A stretch of DNA of 64,000 nucleotides from Streptomyces actinomycinicus (GTDB taxonomy: Bacteria > Actinomycetota > Actinomycetes > Streptomycetales > Streptomycetaceae), in NCBI RefSeq assembly GCF_016741775.1, contig NZ_JAERRK010000007.1, positions 372,001 to 436,000 of the forward strand. Direction: 5' to 3'. The notes beneath the pieces are model-generated. The model was not told the origin of the DNA. It saw only the letters and a program-made list of their open reading frames with translations, and did not search any database. The translations under genes were made by a program, and so were the position numbers. This document shows, one piece after another, positions 15,241 through 24,160 of the stretch. Position 1 is the stretch's first letter. Every line of letters starts with the position of its first letter.

Positions 15241-18180
15241 ATGCCGCACTTCGCCCCGCCGAAAGCTCCGGCGCATGTGCCGCCGTCCGACCGGGCGGAC
15301 CCGTCCGGCGCGACCGCGACGTCCGGCCGGCCCGCGGCACTCGGCCCGGCGGACGTGTACGAGCGGACCGCGCCGTACGCTCTCGTACGTACGACCGTGC
15401 TCCCGTACCCTGCCGAGACCGCCTCCGCCGCCGAGGTGCGGACGCTGCTCGCCCGGCTCACCGCCCTTGCCGCCCAGGATGCCGCCCTGCGCACCGCCCT
15501 GTCCGACGACCTCTTCGCCGCGCGCGCCGGCCATGACGAGGAGTTCCACCGCCAGGTGGTCCTCCCCCTGCGCCGCGCCCTGTACAACGGTCGCGATCCA
15601 CGCCCCGCGCTCCTCGGCCGGCTGGGTACTCTTCCCGAGCGGGTGCCGCGGCTCGCCGACTGGATCGCCCTGCGGGAGTTGCGCGCCCGGCTGCTCGGCG
15701 AACTCGGCGCCGCCGTCCCGCCCGCCCTGACCGCGGAGCGCACCGCGCTCGCCGCGCTCTGCCGCTCCCCCGCCTTCGCCCGGGCCATTGCCCTGACCAG
15801 CGCCGACCTGCTGCGCGCGGTCAGCAGGGCCGGCCGGGGCGAGACGGGGCGGCGGGCGCGCAAGGAGGAGCCCTCGGTCCTGCGGCACGCCCTGCGGGCG
15901 AGCACCAAGACCAGTCCGCTCTCATGGTTCACCGCCGTGGGGTGGGCCGCGGAGGCTGCGGTCGACACGGCCGACCCGACCGCTTGCGCGCCGGAGCGCG
16001 AGCCGGGGCCCAGCGCTCCGCTGACCTCCGTCGTCAGGGAGAACCGCACCCTCGTCGCCGCGCTCACCGCCGCCCTGCTCGACGATCCGCGCCGCCGCCG
16101 CGCCCTCCCCCACCGCATGACCAGCACCGCACGGGTGTCCGGCGGGCGGGCCCGCTTCGCCCGGGCGGAGGCGCTGTTCGCCGGCGGGCGGTACCTGGTC
16201 ACCCGCGAGGACGAGGTCGAGGTGGCCGCCCGTCCGGCGCTGGACGCGCTGGCCGCCGCCCTCGCGGCCCGCCCGCTGCCGCTCGGCACACTGACCGCCC
16301 GGCTCGCGGCCGGCATGGGCCGGGCGGCGGACGACTCCGCCGTCGCGGGCTTCGTGGACCGGCTCGCCGACTCGGGTCTGCTCGTGCCCACGGAGCCCGT
16401 CGACCCCCAGCACCCCGCCCCGCTCCTCGGACTCGCCGAATGGCTGCAACAGTGGCCCGAGGACGCCGCCCTCGCCGACCGGCTCACACAACTTGGCTAC
16501 CACATACGGAAGTTCGCCGATGCTCCGGCCGCCGAGCGCCCCGCCGCGCTCACCGGTCTGGCCGCCCGCTGGCACGAACTGCTCACCGACACCGGCCGAC
16601 CCGTCCCGTCGGACTCGGCCCCGCTGACGGTCCTCACCGAGGACGTCGTCGCCCCCGTTCCTCTGTCCCCGCTCCGCCCGCCGACCCCACCGGGCAGGGG
16701 TGGTCGGGCCGCGGAACGACCATCCCAGGAACAGCCGTACACGGAAGTGCCGTACGCGGCAGTGCCGTACATGGACGAGCCACATGGGGAACTGCCCGCC
16801 GGATACGACCCGTTCCTCCCCGCTGATTACGTCGCGCTGACCGAACTCACCTCCCTGGCCGAGCTGTTCGACCTCGGACACGTGATGAGCCGGATCGCGC
16901 GGGACCGTTTCGTCGTCCGGTACGGGGAAGGTGGCGTCTGCCGCGATCCGTGGGACTTCGGCGCCGACACCGCCGCGGCCTGGGAGGAGGCCGGACGCCT
17001 CGTCGGCCGACCGTCCGACGACCCCGGACTGCCGGCCGGGCTGGTGGAACTCGCTCGTCTGCGTGAGGAGTTCACCGCGCTGGCACGAGAGGCCGCACAG
17101 GAGGCGGCGGGACCGGCCGGGGAGACGGCCGGCGAGATCGTCCTGCCGGCCGGTCCCGTCCGCGCTCTCGCCGCCCGCCTGCCAGGCTGGACGGCCGCCC
17201 GGCCTCTCAGTTACTCCCATTTCGTCCAACGCGGCGACGTCGGAGACCTGTTGTGCGTCAACCACATCTACGGCGGCTGGGGCCGGTTCACCAGCCGTTT
17301 CCTCGACGCCCTGCCCGCGAGCGCCGCGGCAGCGGTCGGCGACCGCGTCCGGCGCGGCCTCGGCGCGGGCGCGCGGGCGGCCCAGGTCCGGCCGGTGGGC
17401 GGGTTCAACGCCAACCTCCACCCATTGCTGCTCGCCGAGGAGATCGGGCCCGACCGCGGCCGGACCGCGCTCGCCGAGGCCGACCTCGATCTCGTCCACG
17501 ACCCGGCCGCCGACCGGCTGCGGTTCCGGGTGCGCGCGACCGGGGAGCCGCTGGACGTGCTCTACCTGGGCTTCCTCGCCCCGATCATGCTTCCGCAACG
17601 GCTCGGCCCGTACCTGTCCGACCACCCCGCGGGCGTGGTGGACTTCCGCCCGCTGGTACCCCGGCAGGCCATGGCGGCGCCGGGCGGTCGGGTGGTCCGT
17701 ACACCGCGGCTGCGCCACCGCCACCTGGTGCTGGCCCGACGCCGCTGGCACCTCGACCCGGGGGCGCTCGATGCGCTGCGTGCCGAACTCACCTCGGAGC
17801 AAAGGGAGGTACCCGCCGCCACGGTGGCCCGCTGGCGGGCCCTGCTCGGACTGCCCGAGCAACTCTTCCTGCATCCTGCTCCGCGCCCCCCGGCCGGGCG
17901 CGCGGTCGACGACTTCGTCGCGCGGCTGAACGCACCCAAGCCGCAGGCGCTCGACCTGGGCAACGCCCTGCATCTGCGGTGTCTGGCGAGCTGGCTGGCA
18001 CGCCATCCCCACGGTGTCGTCCTGGAGGAGGCTCTGCCGGCGTTCGGCGGCAGGGACCGCCCCGCCCGTGCCGTCGAGTCCGTCGTCGAGACCTACCGAC
18101 CGGCGCGCGACCGTACGGCCGACCCGGACGCCCCGCGGCCCGCCGCCCCGCCCGTACCCCGCCGAGGAGGCACCCGATGA
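15241..18180 (+). CDS. lazB: tRNA-Glu-dependent lanthipeptide-type dehydratase, glutamylation subunit
   Basis: This 979-residue protein has the Lant_dehydr_N fold, including RASTKTSPLSWF (residues 219-230) and VQRGDVGDLLCVNHIYGG with the following GRFTSRF near residues 660-690. It is expected to transfer glutamate from glutamyl-tRNA to core serines, the first step of dehydroalanine formation. It lacks a fused C-terminal elimination domain; that activity is on LazF. A low-complexity Pro/Tyr-rich linker lies near residues 475-520. The site CAGGAG precedes the ATG. It overlaps lazC by ATGA. Confidence 0.92.
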   Translation: MPHFAPPKAPAHVPPSDRADPSGATATSGRPAALGPADVYERTAPYALVRTTVLPYPAETASAAEVRTLLARLTALAAQDAALRTALSDDLFAARAGHDEEFHRQVVLPLRRALYNGRDPRPALLGRLGTLPERVPRLADWIALRELRARLLGELGAAVPPALTAERTALAALCRSPAFARAIALTSADLLRAVSRAGRGETGRRARKEEPSVLRHALRASTKTSPLSWFTAVGWAAEAAVDTADPTACAPEREPGPSAPLTSVVRENRTLVAALTAALLDDPRRRRALPHRMTSTARVSGGRARFARAEALFAGGRYLVTREDEVEVAARPALDALAAALAARPLPLGTLTARLAAGMGRAADDSAVAGFVDRLADSGLLVPTEPVDPQHPAPLLGLAEWLQQWPEDAALADRLTQLGYHIRKFADAPAAERPAALTGLAARWHELLTDTGRPVPSDSAPLTVLTEDVVAPVPLSPLRPPTPPGRGGRAAERPSQEQPYTEVPYAAVPYMDEPHGELPAGYDPFLPADYVALTELTSLAELFDLGHVMSRIARDRFVVRYGEGGVCRDPWDFGADTAAAWEEAGRLVGRPSDDPGLPAGLVELARLREEFTALAREAAQEAAGPAGETAGEIVLPAGPVRALAARLPGWTAARPLSYSHFVQRGDVGDLLCVNHIYGGWGRFTSRFLDALPASAAAAVGDRVRRGLGAGARAAQVRPVGGFNANLHPLLLAEEIGPDRGRTALAEADLDLVHDPAADRLRFRVRATGEPLDVLYLGFLAPIMLPQRLGPYLSDHPAGVVDFRPLVPRQAMAAPGGRVVRTPRLRHRHLVLARRRWHLDPGALDALRAELTSEQREVPAATVARWRALLGLPEQLFLHPAPRPPAGRAVDDFVARLNAPKPQALDLGNALHLRCLASWLARHPHGVVLEEALPAFGGRDRPARAVESVVETYRPARDRTADPDAPRPAAPPVPRRGGTR

Positions 18181-19364
18181 ACGCCCCGGACGGCCCCGCC
18201 CGCGCGGCGGCACCGCTGGACACGGCCGTGCCCGGCTCCGCCGCGGCCCTCGACGTCGTCCTCTACGACTACCGCGAGGACAAGGCCCCGCTGCTGCGCG
18301 AGGCGGTACTGCCGATGGCCCGCCGGGCCGCCGCCGACGGCCTGACCGCTCACGTCGAGCGCCACTGGCTGTACGGCCCGCACGTACGACTCCGGCTGCG
18401 CGGCGCCCCGGACCGGGTGGGCGCGGCGGCCGAACACACCGCTGCCACCCTGCGCGCGTGGGCGGCCGGCCGTCCCCCGGCCACGCACGCGACCGAGGAG
18501 GAACTCCTCGCCCTCGCGGCCGTGGCCGGCCGCGCCGAGCTGATCCCCCCGCCGTACGGACCGCTCGTACCGGACGGCACGGTTCGGGTCGAGCCGGTGG
18601 ACCAGTCGTCCCTGCGGGCTCTGATCGGGCAGGACGGGGTCCGGCTCCGCGACGACCTGCTGGCGCTGGGGGTGCCCGCGCTCGACGCCGGGTGCGCGTT
18701 CCTGGGGGAGCACGGCGACCTGCCCGCCGCTCGGGTGCAGCTCACGGTCTCCGCGCTGGCCGCGCATGCCGCGGCGCACCCGGAGGGGCTGATCGGCGGC
18801 CACTACTCGTTCGTGTCGCACCTCGAGGACTTCCTCGTGTACGAGGACCCGGAGGGGCGGCTGAGGGCAGCTTTCGAACGCCGTTGGGAGGCGACGGGGC
18901 CGGCCGTCACCGCCCTTGTCGGACGGATCACGAGCGGCGGGGCGTCCGGGTGGGAGCGCACCTGGGCCGACTGGTCCGGCGAGGCGTGGCGCATCGCGGC
19001 GGAACGGTTCGCCGCCGGCGCGGACTTCGCCGGCGACCCACTGGAGTACCGGGACCGGGCGGCGGCGCTCGGCGACCGGACGGTGGCCGACCGCTGGAAT
19101 CAGGACGTCCGCACGCGCTACAGCGAGTTCCACCGCCGGCTGCGCCGCTCGGACCCCCGGGGATCGATGTGGAGCCGGCCCGACTACCTGATCTACCGGG
19201 CCTGTACGAACGCGCTCTACCGGCTGTTCGCGATCTGCGACGTGCGGCCGGTGGAGCGGTACCTCGCCGCGCACCTGGTCGTGCGGACGGTGCCGGAACT
19301 CACCGGGCACACCTGGCAGGGCCGCATCGACGAGGTGATCGCGGCGGTGGAGGGCTCGTCATGA
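18177..19364 (+). CDS. lazC: Thiopeptide pyridine synthase ([4+2] cycloaddition enzyme)
   Basis: This 395-residue protein is of the thiopeptide-type bacteriocin biosynthesis family, related to the SpaB C-terminal domain. Recognisable parts are VVLYDYREDKAPLLREAVLP at the N-terminus and GSMWSRPDYLIYRACTNALY near residues 325-345. In the lactazole and thiomuracin pathways such proteins join two dehydroalanines, expel the leader and form the central pyridine, closing the macrocycle. The gene overlaps both neighbours by ATGA, so expression is tightly coupled. Confidence 0.88.
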   Translation: MNAPDGPARAAAPLDTAVPGSAAALDVVLYDYREDKAPLLREAVLPMARRAAADGLTAHVERHWLYGPHVRLRLRGAPDRVGAAAEHTAATLRAWAAGRPPATHATEEELLALAAVAGRAELIPPPYGPLVPDGTVRVEPVDQSSLRALIGQDGVRLRDDLLALGVPALDAGCAFLGEHGDLPAARVQLTVSALAAHAAAHPEGLIGGHYSFVSHLEDFLVYEDPEGRLRAAFERRWEATGPAVTALVGRITSGGASGWERTWADWSGEAWRIAAERFAAGADFAGDPLEYRDRAAALGDRTVADRWNQDVRTRYSEFHRRLRRSDPRGSMWSRPDYLIYRACTNALYRLFAICDVRPVERYLAAHLVVRTVPELTGHTWQGRIDEVIAAVEGSS

Positions 19365-21817
19365 CCCCGACTCCCGCCGCGACCCCGGCTCCCGCCGCCA
19401 CGCCGGACGCGTCCCCGGCCTCCCCGGCTCGGACACCGGCCGGCGAGCCCGGGCCGCGGACCTCGAAAGACAGCGGCACATCGACGCCACCAGACCCAGA
19501 AGACACCGCCATGTCCGCGCCGCCGGACCCAGAAGACACCGCCATGTCCGCGCCGCCGGACCCAGAAGACAGCGGCACATTGACGCCACCGGACCCAGAA
19601 GACACCGCCATGTCCGCGCCACCGGACCCAGAAGACACCGCCATGTCCGCGCCACCGGACCCAGAAGACACCGCCATGTCCGCGCCACCGGACCCAGAAG
19701 ACACCGCCGTGTCCGCGCCGCCGGTCCGAGAAGGCACCGCCGCGCCGGTCCCTTCGGCATCCGACTCCTCTTTCGGACCAGAGCCAACGCCGGGACGGGA
19801 GCCGCGGCTCCGGCTCCGGCCCGGTGTGGCCGTCACCCCGCTGCTCTCGGGTCTGCACCTGCGTGGCCGCGGAGCCGTCGTCACGTTGGAGGGCAGCCGC
19901 GCGCTGCCGACCCTGTGGCAACTGCTCTCGGACCGGCTCACCCCAGGCCGAGTCGTGGGGGACGCCGACGCGCGGGGTGCCGGGGACGGCCCGGCCGGCC
20001 CGCGGGTTGAGGTCGCGCTGGCCACGCTCACGGCCCGCTTGCGTGAGCACGACCTGCTGGTCGAGTCCCCGGACGGCGTCGAACTCCCGCCGTGGCCGGC
20101 GTCGTCGGCCGCGCGCCCGGCCGAGGCGGTCGAAGCGATCCGGCACGCGCGACCGGTGGTCGCCGTCCCGGATCCCGAGGCGCCGCTCGCCGCCTGCCTC
20201 GTACGCGCGCTGCGTCGCGCCGGCGCGAGGCCGCGGGTTGCCACCGACGCCCGGGTACCCGCCGGCCAGGCCGTCGTCACGGCCGACGCGCCGGCCGGAG
20301 CTGTGGCGCTGGCCGTTTCCTGTGACGGCGACGGGGGTTTCGTCACCGCTCCCGGGCCTCCGGACCGCGCCCGGTCCGACGCCGCGGCCATCGCCAGCCG
20401 CCTTGCCACCGACACACCGCCGGGGGTTGCGTCGGGGCCCGCCACCGAACGACCGGGAGGGGGCTCCCAGCTCGCCGCCGGACGGCCCGATGCGGTCGCC
20501 GGTTCTGCCGCCGCACCGACGGGGCCGGCGCCCTTGCGGGCCACTGGCGTTGTCGGGGAACCATCGCGGGCCACTGGCGTTGCCGGGGAACCATCGCAAG
20601 CCACTCGCGTTGCCGGGGAACCATCGCAAGCCACTCGCGTTGCCGGGGAACCATCGCAAGCCACTCGCGCCGCCAGGGAGCCATTGCGAGCCACTGGCGT
20701 TGCCGGGGAGCCGTTGCGGGTTCAGGCTGCGCTGCTCGCCGGTGCCGCAGCCGGGCGGCTGCTCGCGGCCGTGGCCGGTCTGCCCGACCCCGCCGCGGAG
20801 GAGGGCGCCCCCTCCGGCGCCGCGGCGGCCGGGCACCCGGCCGTCCTGGTCGCCCGGGCCGAGCCCCCTGAGGCGACGTACCACCCCTGGGCCGCGGCCC
20901 CGCGCGCATCCCGGCGCTCACCGGACGCCCCACCCGCACCGGACCTCGCGCAGGCCCTCGGCCGAGTCACGGCCATGGGCGATCCACGGCTCGGTGTGCT
21001 CGACGCGCCGCTTCCCGGTGACCTGCCGCAACTGCCCGCTTCGCTCGCATCCTGCCGGACCCCGTCCGGTCTGCTGGTCGCCGGCGCCGTACGGGCTGAC
21101 CTGGCCCGGCTGGAAGCGGCCTGCCGCGCCGCCGAACTCGCCCTGTCCGACGGCCCCTCGGCCCCGGTCGTCGGAGCGAGCCCCGGCCACGCCCGCGGCC
21201 GGGCACTACGCCGTGCCGTGCTCGACCGCATCGGGCCGGCAACCGTCTCCACCGCCGCGGAGGGGGACCCGGGCGCGCCCGGCACAGGGGAGGAGGCCTG
21301 GGCCACGCACCCACAGGCCCGGCACTGGTGGACCGTCCTGACCCGGCGAATGGGCCGGTCCGCCCGGTTGACGGTCCGCCGACTCGGCTCCGGGGACGTA
21401 CACGTGGCCGACATCCGGATCCGGCCGGCCTCGGCCCGTGCTGGAGCCGACCCCGGCACGGTGAGCCGCGCCGTCGAGGCCACCGCGGCCGACGCCGTAG
21501 CCCTCGCCGCGCTCGACGCGGTCACGCGCGCGATGGCGGCGGAGCACGTGCCGGGGCGCGCTCTGCACACCGCTCTCAGTGGCGCCGTGGCCCCACTCGC
21601 CACGGCCGGCGTCGAGCCGGCCGGCTGGGCGGAGGAAGGCTGGGCCGACACCTGGCTGGCCGGGATCTCCGCGCGGGAGCCGGCACTGCACTCCGCGCTG
21701 TACCGCCTGACGGGACTGCGCCCCACACCCTGGCGGCGCACCGGCCACCACCCCCTCGCAGACGCCCTGCGCGCGTCCGGATTCACGGTCCTGACCGGGT
21801 CGGGAGGCCCCCGCTGA
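19361..21817 (+). CDS. lazD: Leader-binding cyclodehydratase partner (RRE/ocin-ThiF type)
   Basis: This 818-residue protein begins with about 145 residues of low complexity, including eight 11-residue repeats (consensus TAMSAPPDPED). The conserved part starts LRPGVAVTPLLSGLHLRGRG (about residue 150), typical of leader-peptide-binding proteins that deliver precursors to YcaO enzymes. A second low-complexity insert (six 10-residue ATGVAGEPSR-like units) lies at residues 394-453. The C-terminal third is ThiF-like with SKxAGADPG-type segments only loosely preserved. It should work with LazE to turn core Cys and Ser into azolines. It is longer than I expect for the family because of the inserts. 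Confidence 0.85.
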   Translation: MTPTPAATPAPAATPDASPASPARTPAGEPGPRTSKDSGTSTPPDPEDTAMSAPPDPEDTAMSAPPDPEDSGTLTPPDPEDTAMSAPPDPEDTAMSAPPDPEDTAMSAPPDPEDTAVSAPPVREGTAAPVPSASDSSFGPEPTPGREPRLRLRPGVAVTPLLSGLHLRGRGAVVTLEGSRALPTLWQLLSDRLTPGRVVGDADARGAGDGPAGPRVEVALATLTARLREHDLLVESPDGVELPPWPASSAARPAEAVEAIRHARPVVAVPDPEAPLAACLVRALRRAGARPRVATDARVPAGQAVVTADAPAGAVALAVSCDGDGGFVTAPGPPDRARSDAAAIASRLATDTPPGVASGPATERPGGGSQLAAGRPDAVAGSAAAPTGPAPLRATGVVGEPSRATGVAGEPSQATRVAGEPSQATRVAGEPSQATRAAREPLRATGVAGEPLRVQAALLAGAAAGRLLAAVAGLPDPAAEEGAPSGAAAAGHPAVLVARAEPPEATYHPWAAAPRASRRSPDAPPAPDLAQALGRVTAMGDPRLGVLDAPLPGDLPQLPASLASCRTPSGLLVAGAVRADLARLEAACRAAELALSDGPSAPVVGASPGHARGRALRRAVLDRIGPATVSTAAEGDPGAPGTGEEAWATHPQARHWWTVLTRRMGRSARLTVRRLGSGDVHVADIRIRPASARAGADPGTVSRAVEATAADAVALAALDAVTRAMAAEHVPGRALHTALSGAVAPLATAGVEPAGWAEEGWADTWLAGISAREPALHSALYRLTGLRPTPWRRTGHHPLADALRASGFTVLTGSGGPR
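19472..19735 (+). repeat. Eight 33-bp in-frame repeats in lazD
   Basis: The repeat encodes residues 38-125 as eight 11-residue units. Six resemble TAMSAPPDPED or TAVSAPPVREG and two read SGTSTPPDPED or SGTLTPPDPED. DNA identity between units is very high (gacccagaagacaccgccat recurs), implying recent expansion by slippage or unequal crossover. Confidence 0.92.
20540..20719 (+). repeat. Six 30-bp in-frame repeats in lazD
   Basis: The units encode ATGVVGEPSR, ATGVAGEPSQ, ATRVAGEPSQ (twice), ATRAAREPLR and ATGVAGEPLR. The DNA core is gttgccggggaaccatcgca. The block interrupts the ThiF-like part of the protein, probably as a surface loop or linker. Confidence 0.9.
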
Positions 21818-24153
21818 ACGCCGAAGACAAGGCCGAAGACAAGGCCGAAGGCAACGCCGAAGACAGCGCCGAAGACAGCGCCGAAGACAGCGCCGAAGAC
21901 AGCGCCGAAGACAAGTACCCTCTCGTCCACCCCCTTCCCCTCTCCCTCGCCGACCCCGTCACCGCCCCCTCACCTGTCCCCGTACTCGATCCGGCGGCTG
22001 CGCTCGCGACCGTCGAGGGCACCGCTGTCGTGCGGCTGACCGCGTGGGACCTCGCACTGGCCGAGCGGCTCAGCCGGCACGCCCTGTCCCATCCCGTGCG
22101 GTTCGTGCCCGTGCGCGAGGACGGGGCGCTGACCGTGATCGGGCCCGTACTCCACCCCGGGGCGCGGGCCTGCGTCGGCTGTGCGGAGTACCAGCGACTG
22201 GCCACCGCGGGCGGCCGGGTGCCCTGGCAGAGCCCGCGGCTGGCGCTCGGCGGCACCGGGACACCACCGCTGGCCGAGGCGGCGCTCAGGCTCGCGGCGG
22301 ACCTGCTGACGCCACCCCCCTCGCTCGGTCCGAGGCCGTCTGTCACCGCCCGGCACGACCCGCCCGCGGCCGGCCCACTCGAATCCGCCCCTGCCGCCGC
22401 CGTCTCCAACGCCGCCGCCAAAGCCACCACAACCGCCAAAGCCACCACAGCTGCCAAAGCCACCGCAGCCATGGAAGCCGCCGAAGCCACGACAGCTACC
22501 GAAGCCGTAGAAGCCGCCGGATCCGGCGAATGCAGCGAATCCACCAAGGCCACCCCAGCCACCCCAGCCACCCCAGCCACCCCAGCCACCCCAGCCGCCG
22601 GCATGGTCGCTTCCGGCGTCCTGGGCCCAGTGCCCGTCGACGACCGGGCCCTGGTCCACATCCTTCAGGGCGACCGGTACACCTGGTCCACGCACCGGAT
22701 CCGGCCGGTCGGCGGCTGTCCCGTCTGCCGGCCGTTGATGGACGACTCGCCTTCCGGTGCCCGGTTGCCTGACGAGCCCCGGCCGCTGCCCGACCCGTCG
22801 GTGCTGCGCGGCCCCAACGCCCGTACCACGCCCGCTCATCTGCGGGCGGAGCTGCACGACGAACGGTTCGGGCCGGTGCGTCGGCTCTTCCGGACCGAGG
22901 ACTCCGCGTTCGCGCTGACCACCGCCTGGGTGACGGACGGCCGCTCCCTCGACGACGGCGGCTACGGCCGTTCGGGAGACTTCCGGTCCAGCGAGCGCAT
23001 CGCCCTCTTCGAGAGCGTGGAGCGGCTCGCCGGGATGCGGCCCACCGGTCGCCGTACCGTCGTGCGCGCCTCGTACGCCGGTCTCGTCGCCGCGGGCGAA
23101 CACGCCGTACTCGACCCCGTCCGGCTCGGCCTGCCGGATCCCGAGTTCGACGGGCACCCCGCCCGGCGGACCGTCCCGTACTCCCCGGACCTCCCGCTCG
23201 ACTGGGTCTACGGCTGGTCGCTCACCGAGCGCCGTGCGCTGGCGGTGCCCGAGCACGTGGCGTACTGGGACGTACCGGGGCCGGACCGGCCGCGGGTGGT
23301 GTACGAGTCGTCGAACGGCTGTGGACTGGGCAACAGCCCCCAAGAGGCGGTGCTGTACGGGCTGTTCGAGGTCGCCGAGCGCGACGCCTTCCTCATGGCC
23401 TGGTACGCGCGCACCCCGCTGCCCCGGATCACCGTCCCCGAAGACGACCCGGAGGTCACCGCCCTGGCCGACCGCGCCGCGCTGCTGCGCTACCGGCTGA
23501 CCCTGCTGGACGCCACGAACGACCTGGGTGTGCCGGCCGTGATCTCCCTCTGCCGCTACGAGGGCACGCACCCCGACGCGCCCCGCGCGTTCCTGGCCGC
23601 CGGTGCCCATCACGATCCCCGGGTGGCGATCCGCTCGGCGGTGGCCGAAGTGGTCACCAACGTCCAGGAGGCCGCCCGCCGTTCGGGCCCGGGCGGCCCC
23701 CGCGACACTGAACGGCTGCGCCCGATGGTGGAGCACCCCGAGCTGGTGCTGGACCTGGACGACCACGTCGGACTCAACACCCTGCCGGAGGCGCAGCCGC
23801 GCCTGGAGTTCCTGTTCGCCGACACCGCCGAGGCGCCGTGGTACGAGCGGTGGCCGGCGGCACCCGAGCCGGTGGCCGACCTGACGCCGCTGCTGGAGCG
23901 GACCGTGGCACGGCTCGCCGGCCAGAACCTGGAGGTCGTCGCGGTGACGCAGGACGAGCCGGGCGTGCGGGACCGGCTGGGCCTGCACTGCGCCAAGGTG
24001 ATCGTCCCCGGCACGCTTCCGATGACCTTCGGACACGTCAACCGCCGCACGGCGGGACTGGCTCGGCTGCTGGAGGTGCCGTACCGGCTGGGTCGTACCG
24101 CCCGGCCGCCACGGCGCGACGAACTGCCCCTCGACCCCCACCCCTTCCCGTGA
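21814..24153 (+). CDS. lazE: YcaO cyclodehydratase
   Basis: The ATP-dependent YcaO domain occupies about residues 330-779, with SSNGCGLGNSPQEAVLYGLF and EVAERDAFLMAWYA carrying the glutamates that bind Mg-ATP. The N-terminal part has cysteine pairs CVGC (residues 120/123) and CPVC (302/305), a likely structural zinc site. No ATG, GTG or TTG fits the expected start; a CTG at 21814 overlaps the lazD stop (CTGA) and follows GGGAGG by 7 nt, so I propose a rare CTG start. Eight AED(S/K) repeats follow at once. The enzyme makes thiazolines and oxazolines together with LazD. Confidence 0.88.
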   Translation: MNAEDKAEDKAEGNAEDSAEDSAEDSAEDSAEDKYPLVHPLPLSLADPVTAPSPVPVLDPAAALATVEGTAVVRLTAWDLALAERLSRHALSHPVRFVPVREDGALTVIGPVLHPGARACVGCAEYQRLATAGGRVPWQSPRLALGGTGTPPLAEAALRLAADLLTPPPSLGPRPSVTARHDPPAAGPLESAPAAAVSNAAAKATTTAKATTAAKATAAMEAAEATTATEAVEAAGSGECSESTKATPATPATPATPATPAAGMVASGVLGPVPVDDRALVHILQGDRYTWSTHRIRPVGGCPVCRPLMDDSPSGARLPDEPRPLPDPSVLRGPNARTTPAHLRAELHDERFGPVRRLFRTEDSAFALTTAWVTDGRSLDDGGYGRSGDFRSSERIALFESVERLAGMRPTGRRTVVRASYAGLVAAGEHAVLDPVRLGLPDPEFDGHPARRTVPYSPDLPLDWVYGWSLTERRALAVPEHVAYWDVPGPDRPRVVYESSNGCGLGNSPQEAVLYGLFEVAERDAFLMAWYARTPLPRITVPEDDPEVTALADRAALLRYRLTLLDATNDLGVPAVISLCRYEGTHPDAPRAFLAAGAHHDPRVAIRSAVAEVVTNVQEAARRSGPGGPRDTERLRPMVEHPELVLDLDDHVGLNTLPEAQPRLEFLFADTAEAPWYERWPAAPEPVADLTPLLERTVARLAGQNLEVVAVTQDEPGVRDRLGLHCAKVIVPGTLPMTFGHVNRRTAGLARLLEVPYRLGRTARPPRRDELPLDPHPFP
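21820..21915 (+). repeat. Eight 12-bp repeats at the lazE 5' end
   Basis: Tandem copies of gccgaagacagc or gccgaagacaag encode AEDK, AEDK, AEGN, AEDS four times, then AEDK. They give an acidic N-terminal tail directly after the proposed CTG start. Confidence 0.9.
22411..22593 (+). repeat. Ala/Thr-rich linker repeats in lazE
   Basis: An (A/T)KAT- and EA-rich stretch ends in five exact 9-bp units gccacccca (22549-22593, ATP five times). It separates the N-terminal cysteine-pair region from the second pair and YcaO domain. It is low complexity and probably flexible. Confidence 0.85.
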
Positions 24154-24160
24154 GGACGCG

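Noticed and set aside
15922..18213. Open frame antisense to lazB
   Set aside because: No domain visible and the sense frame is a clear dehydratase.
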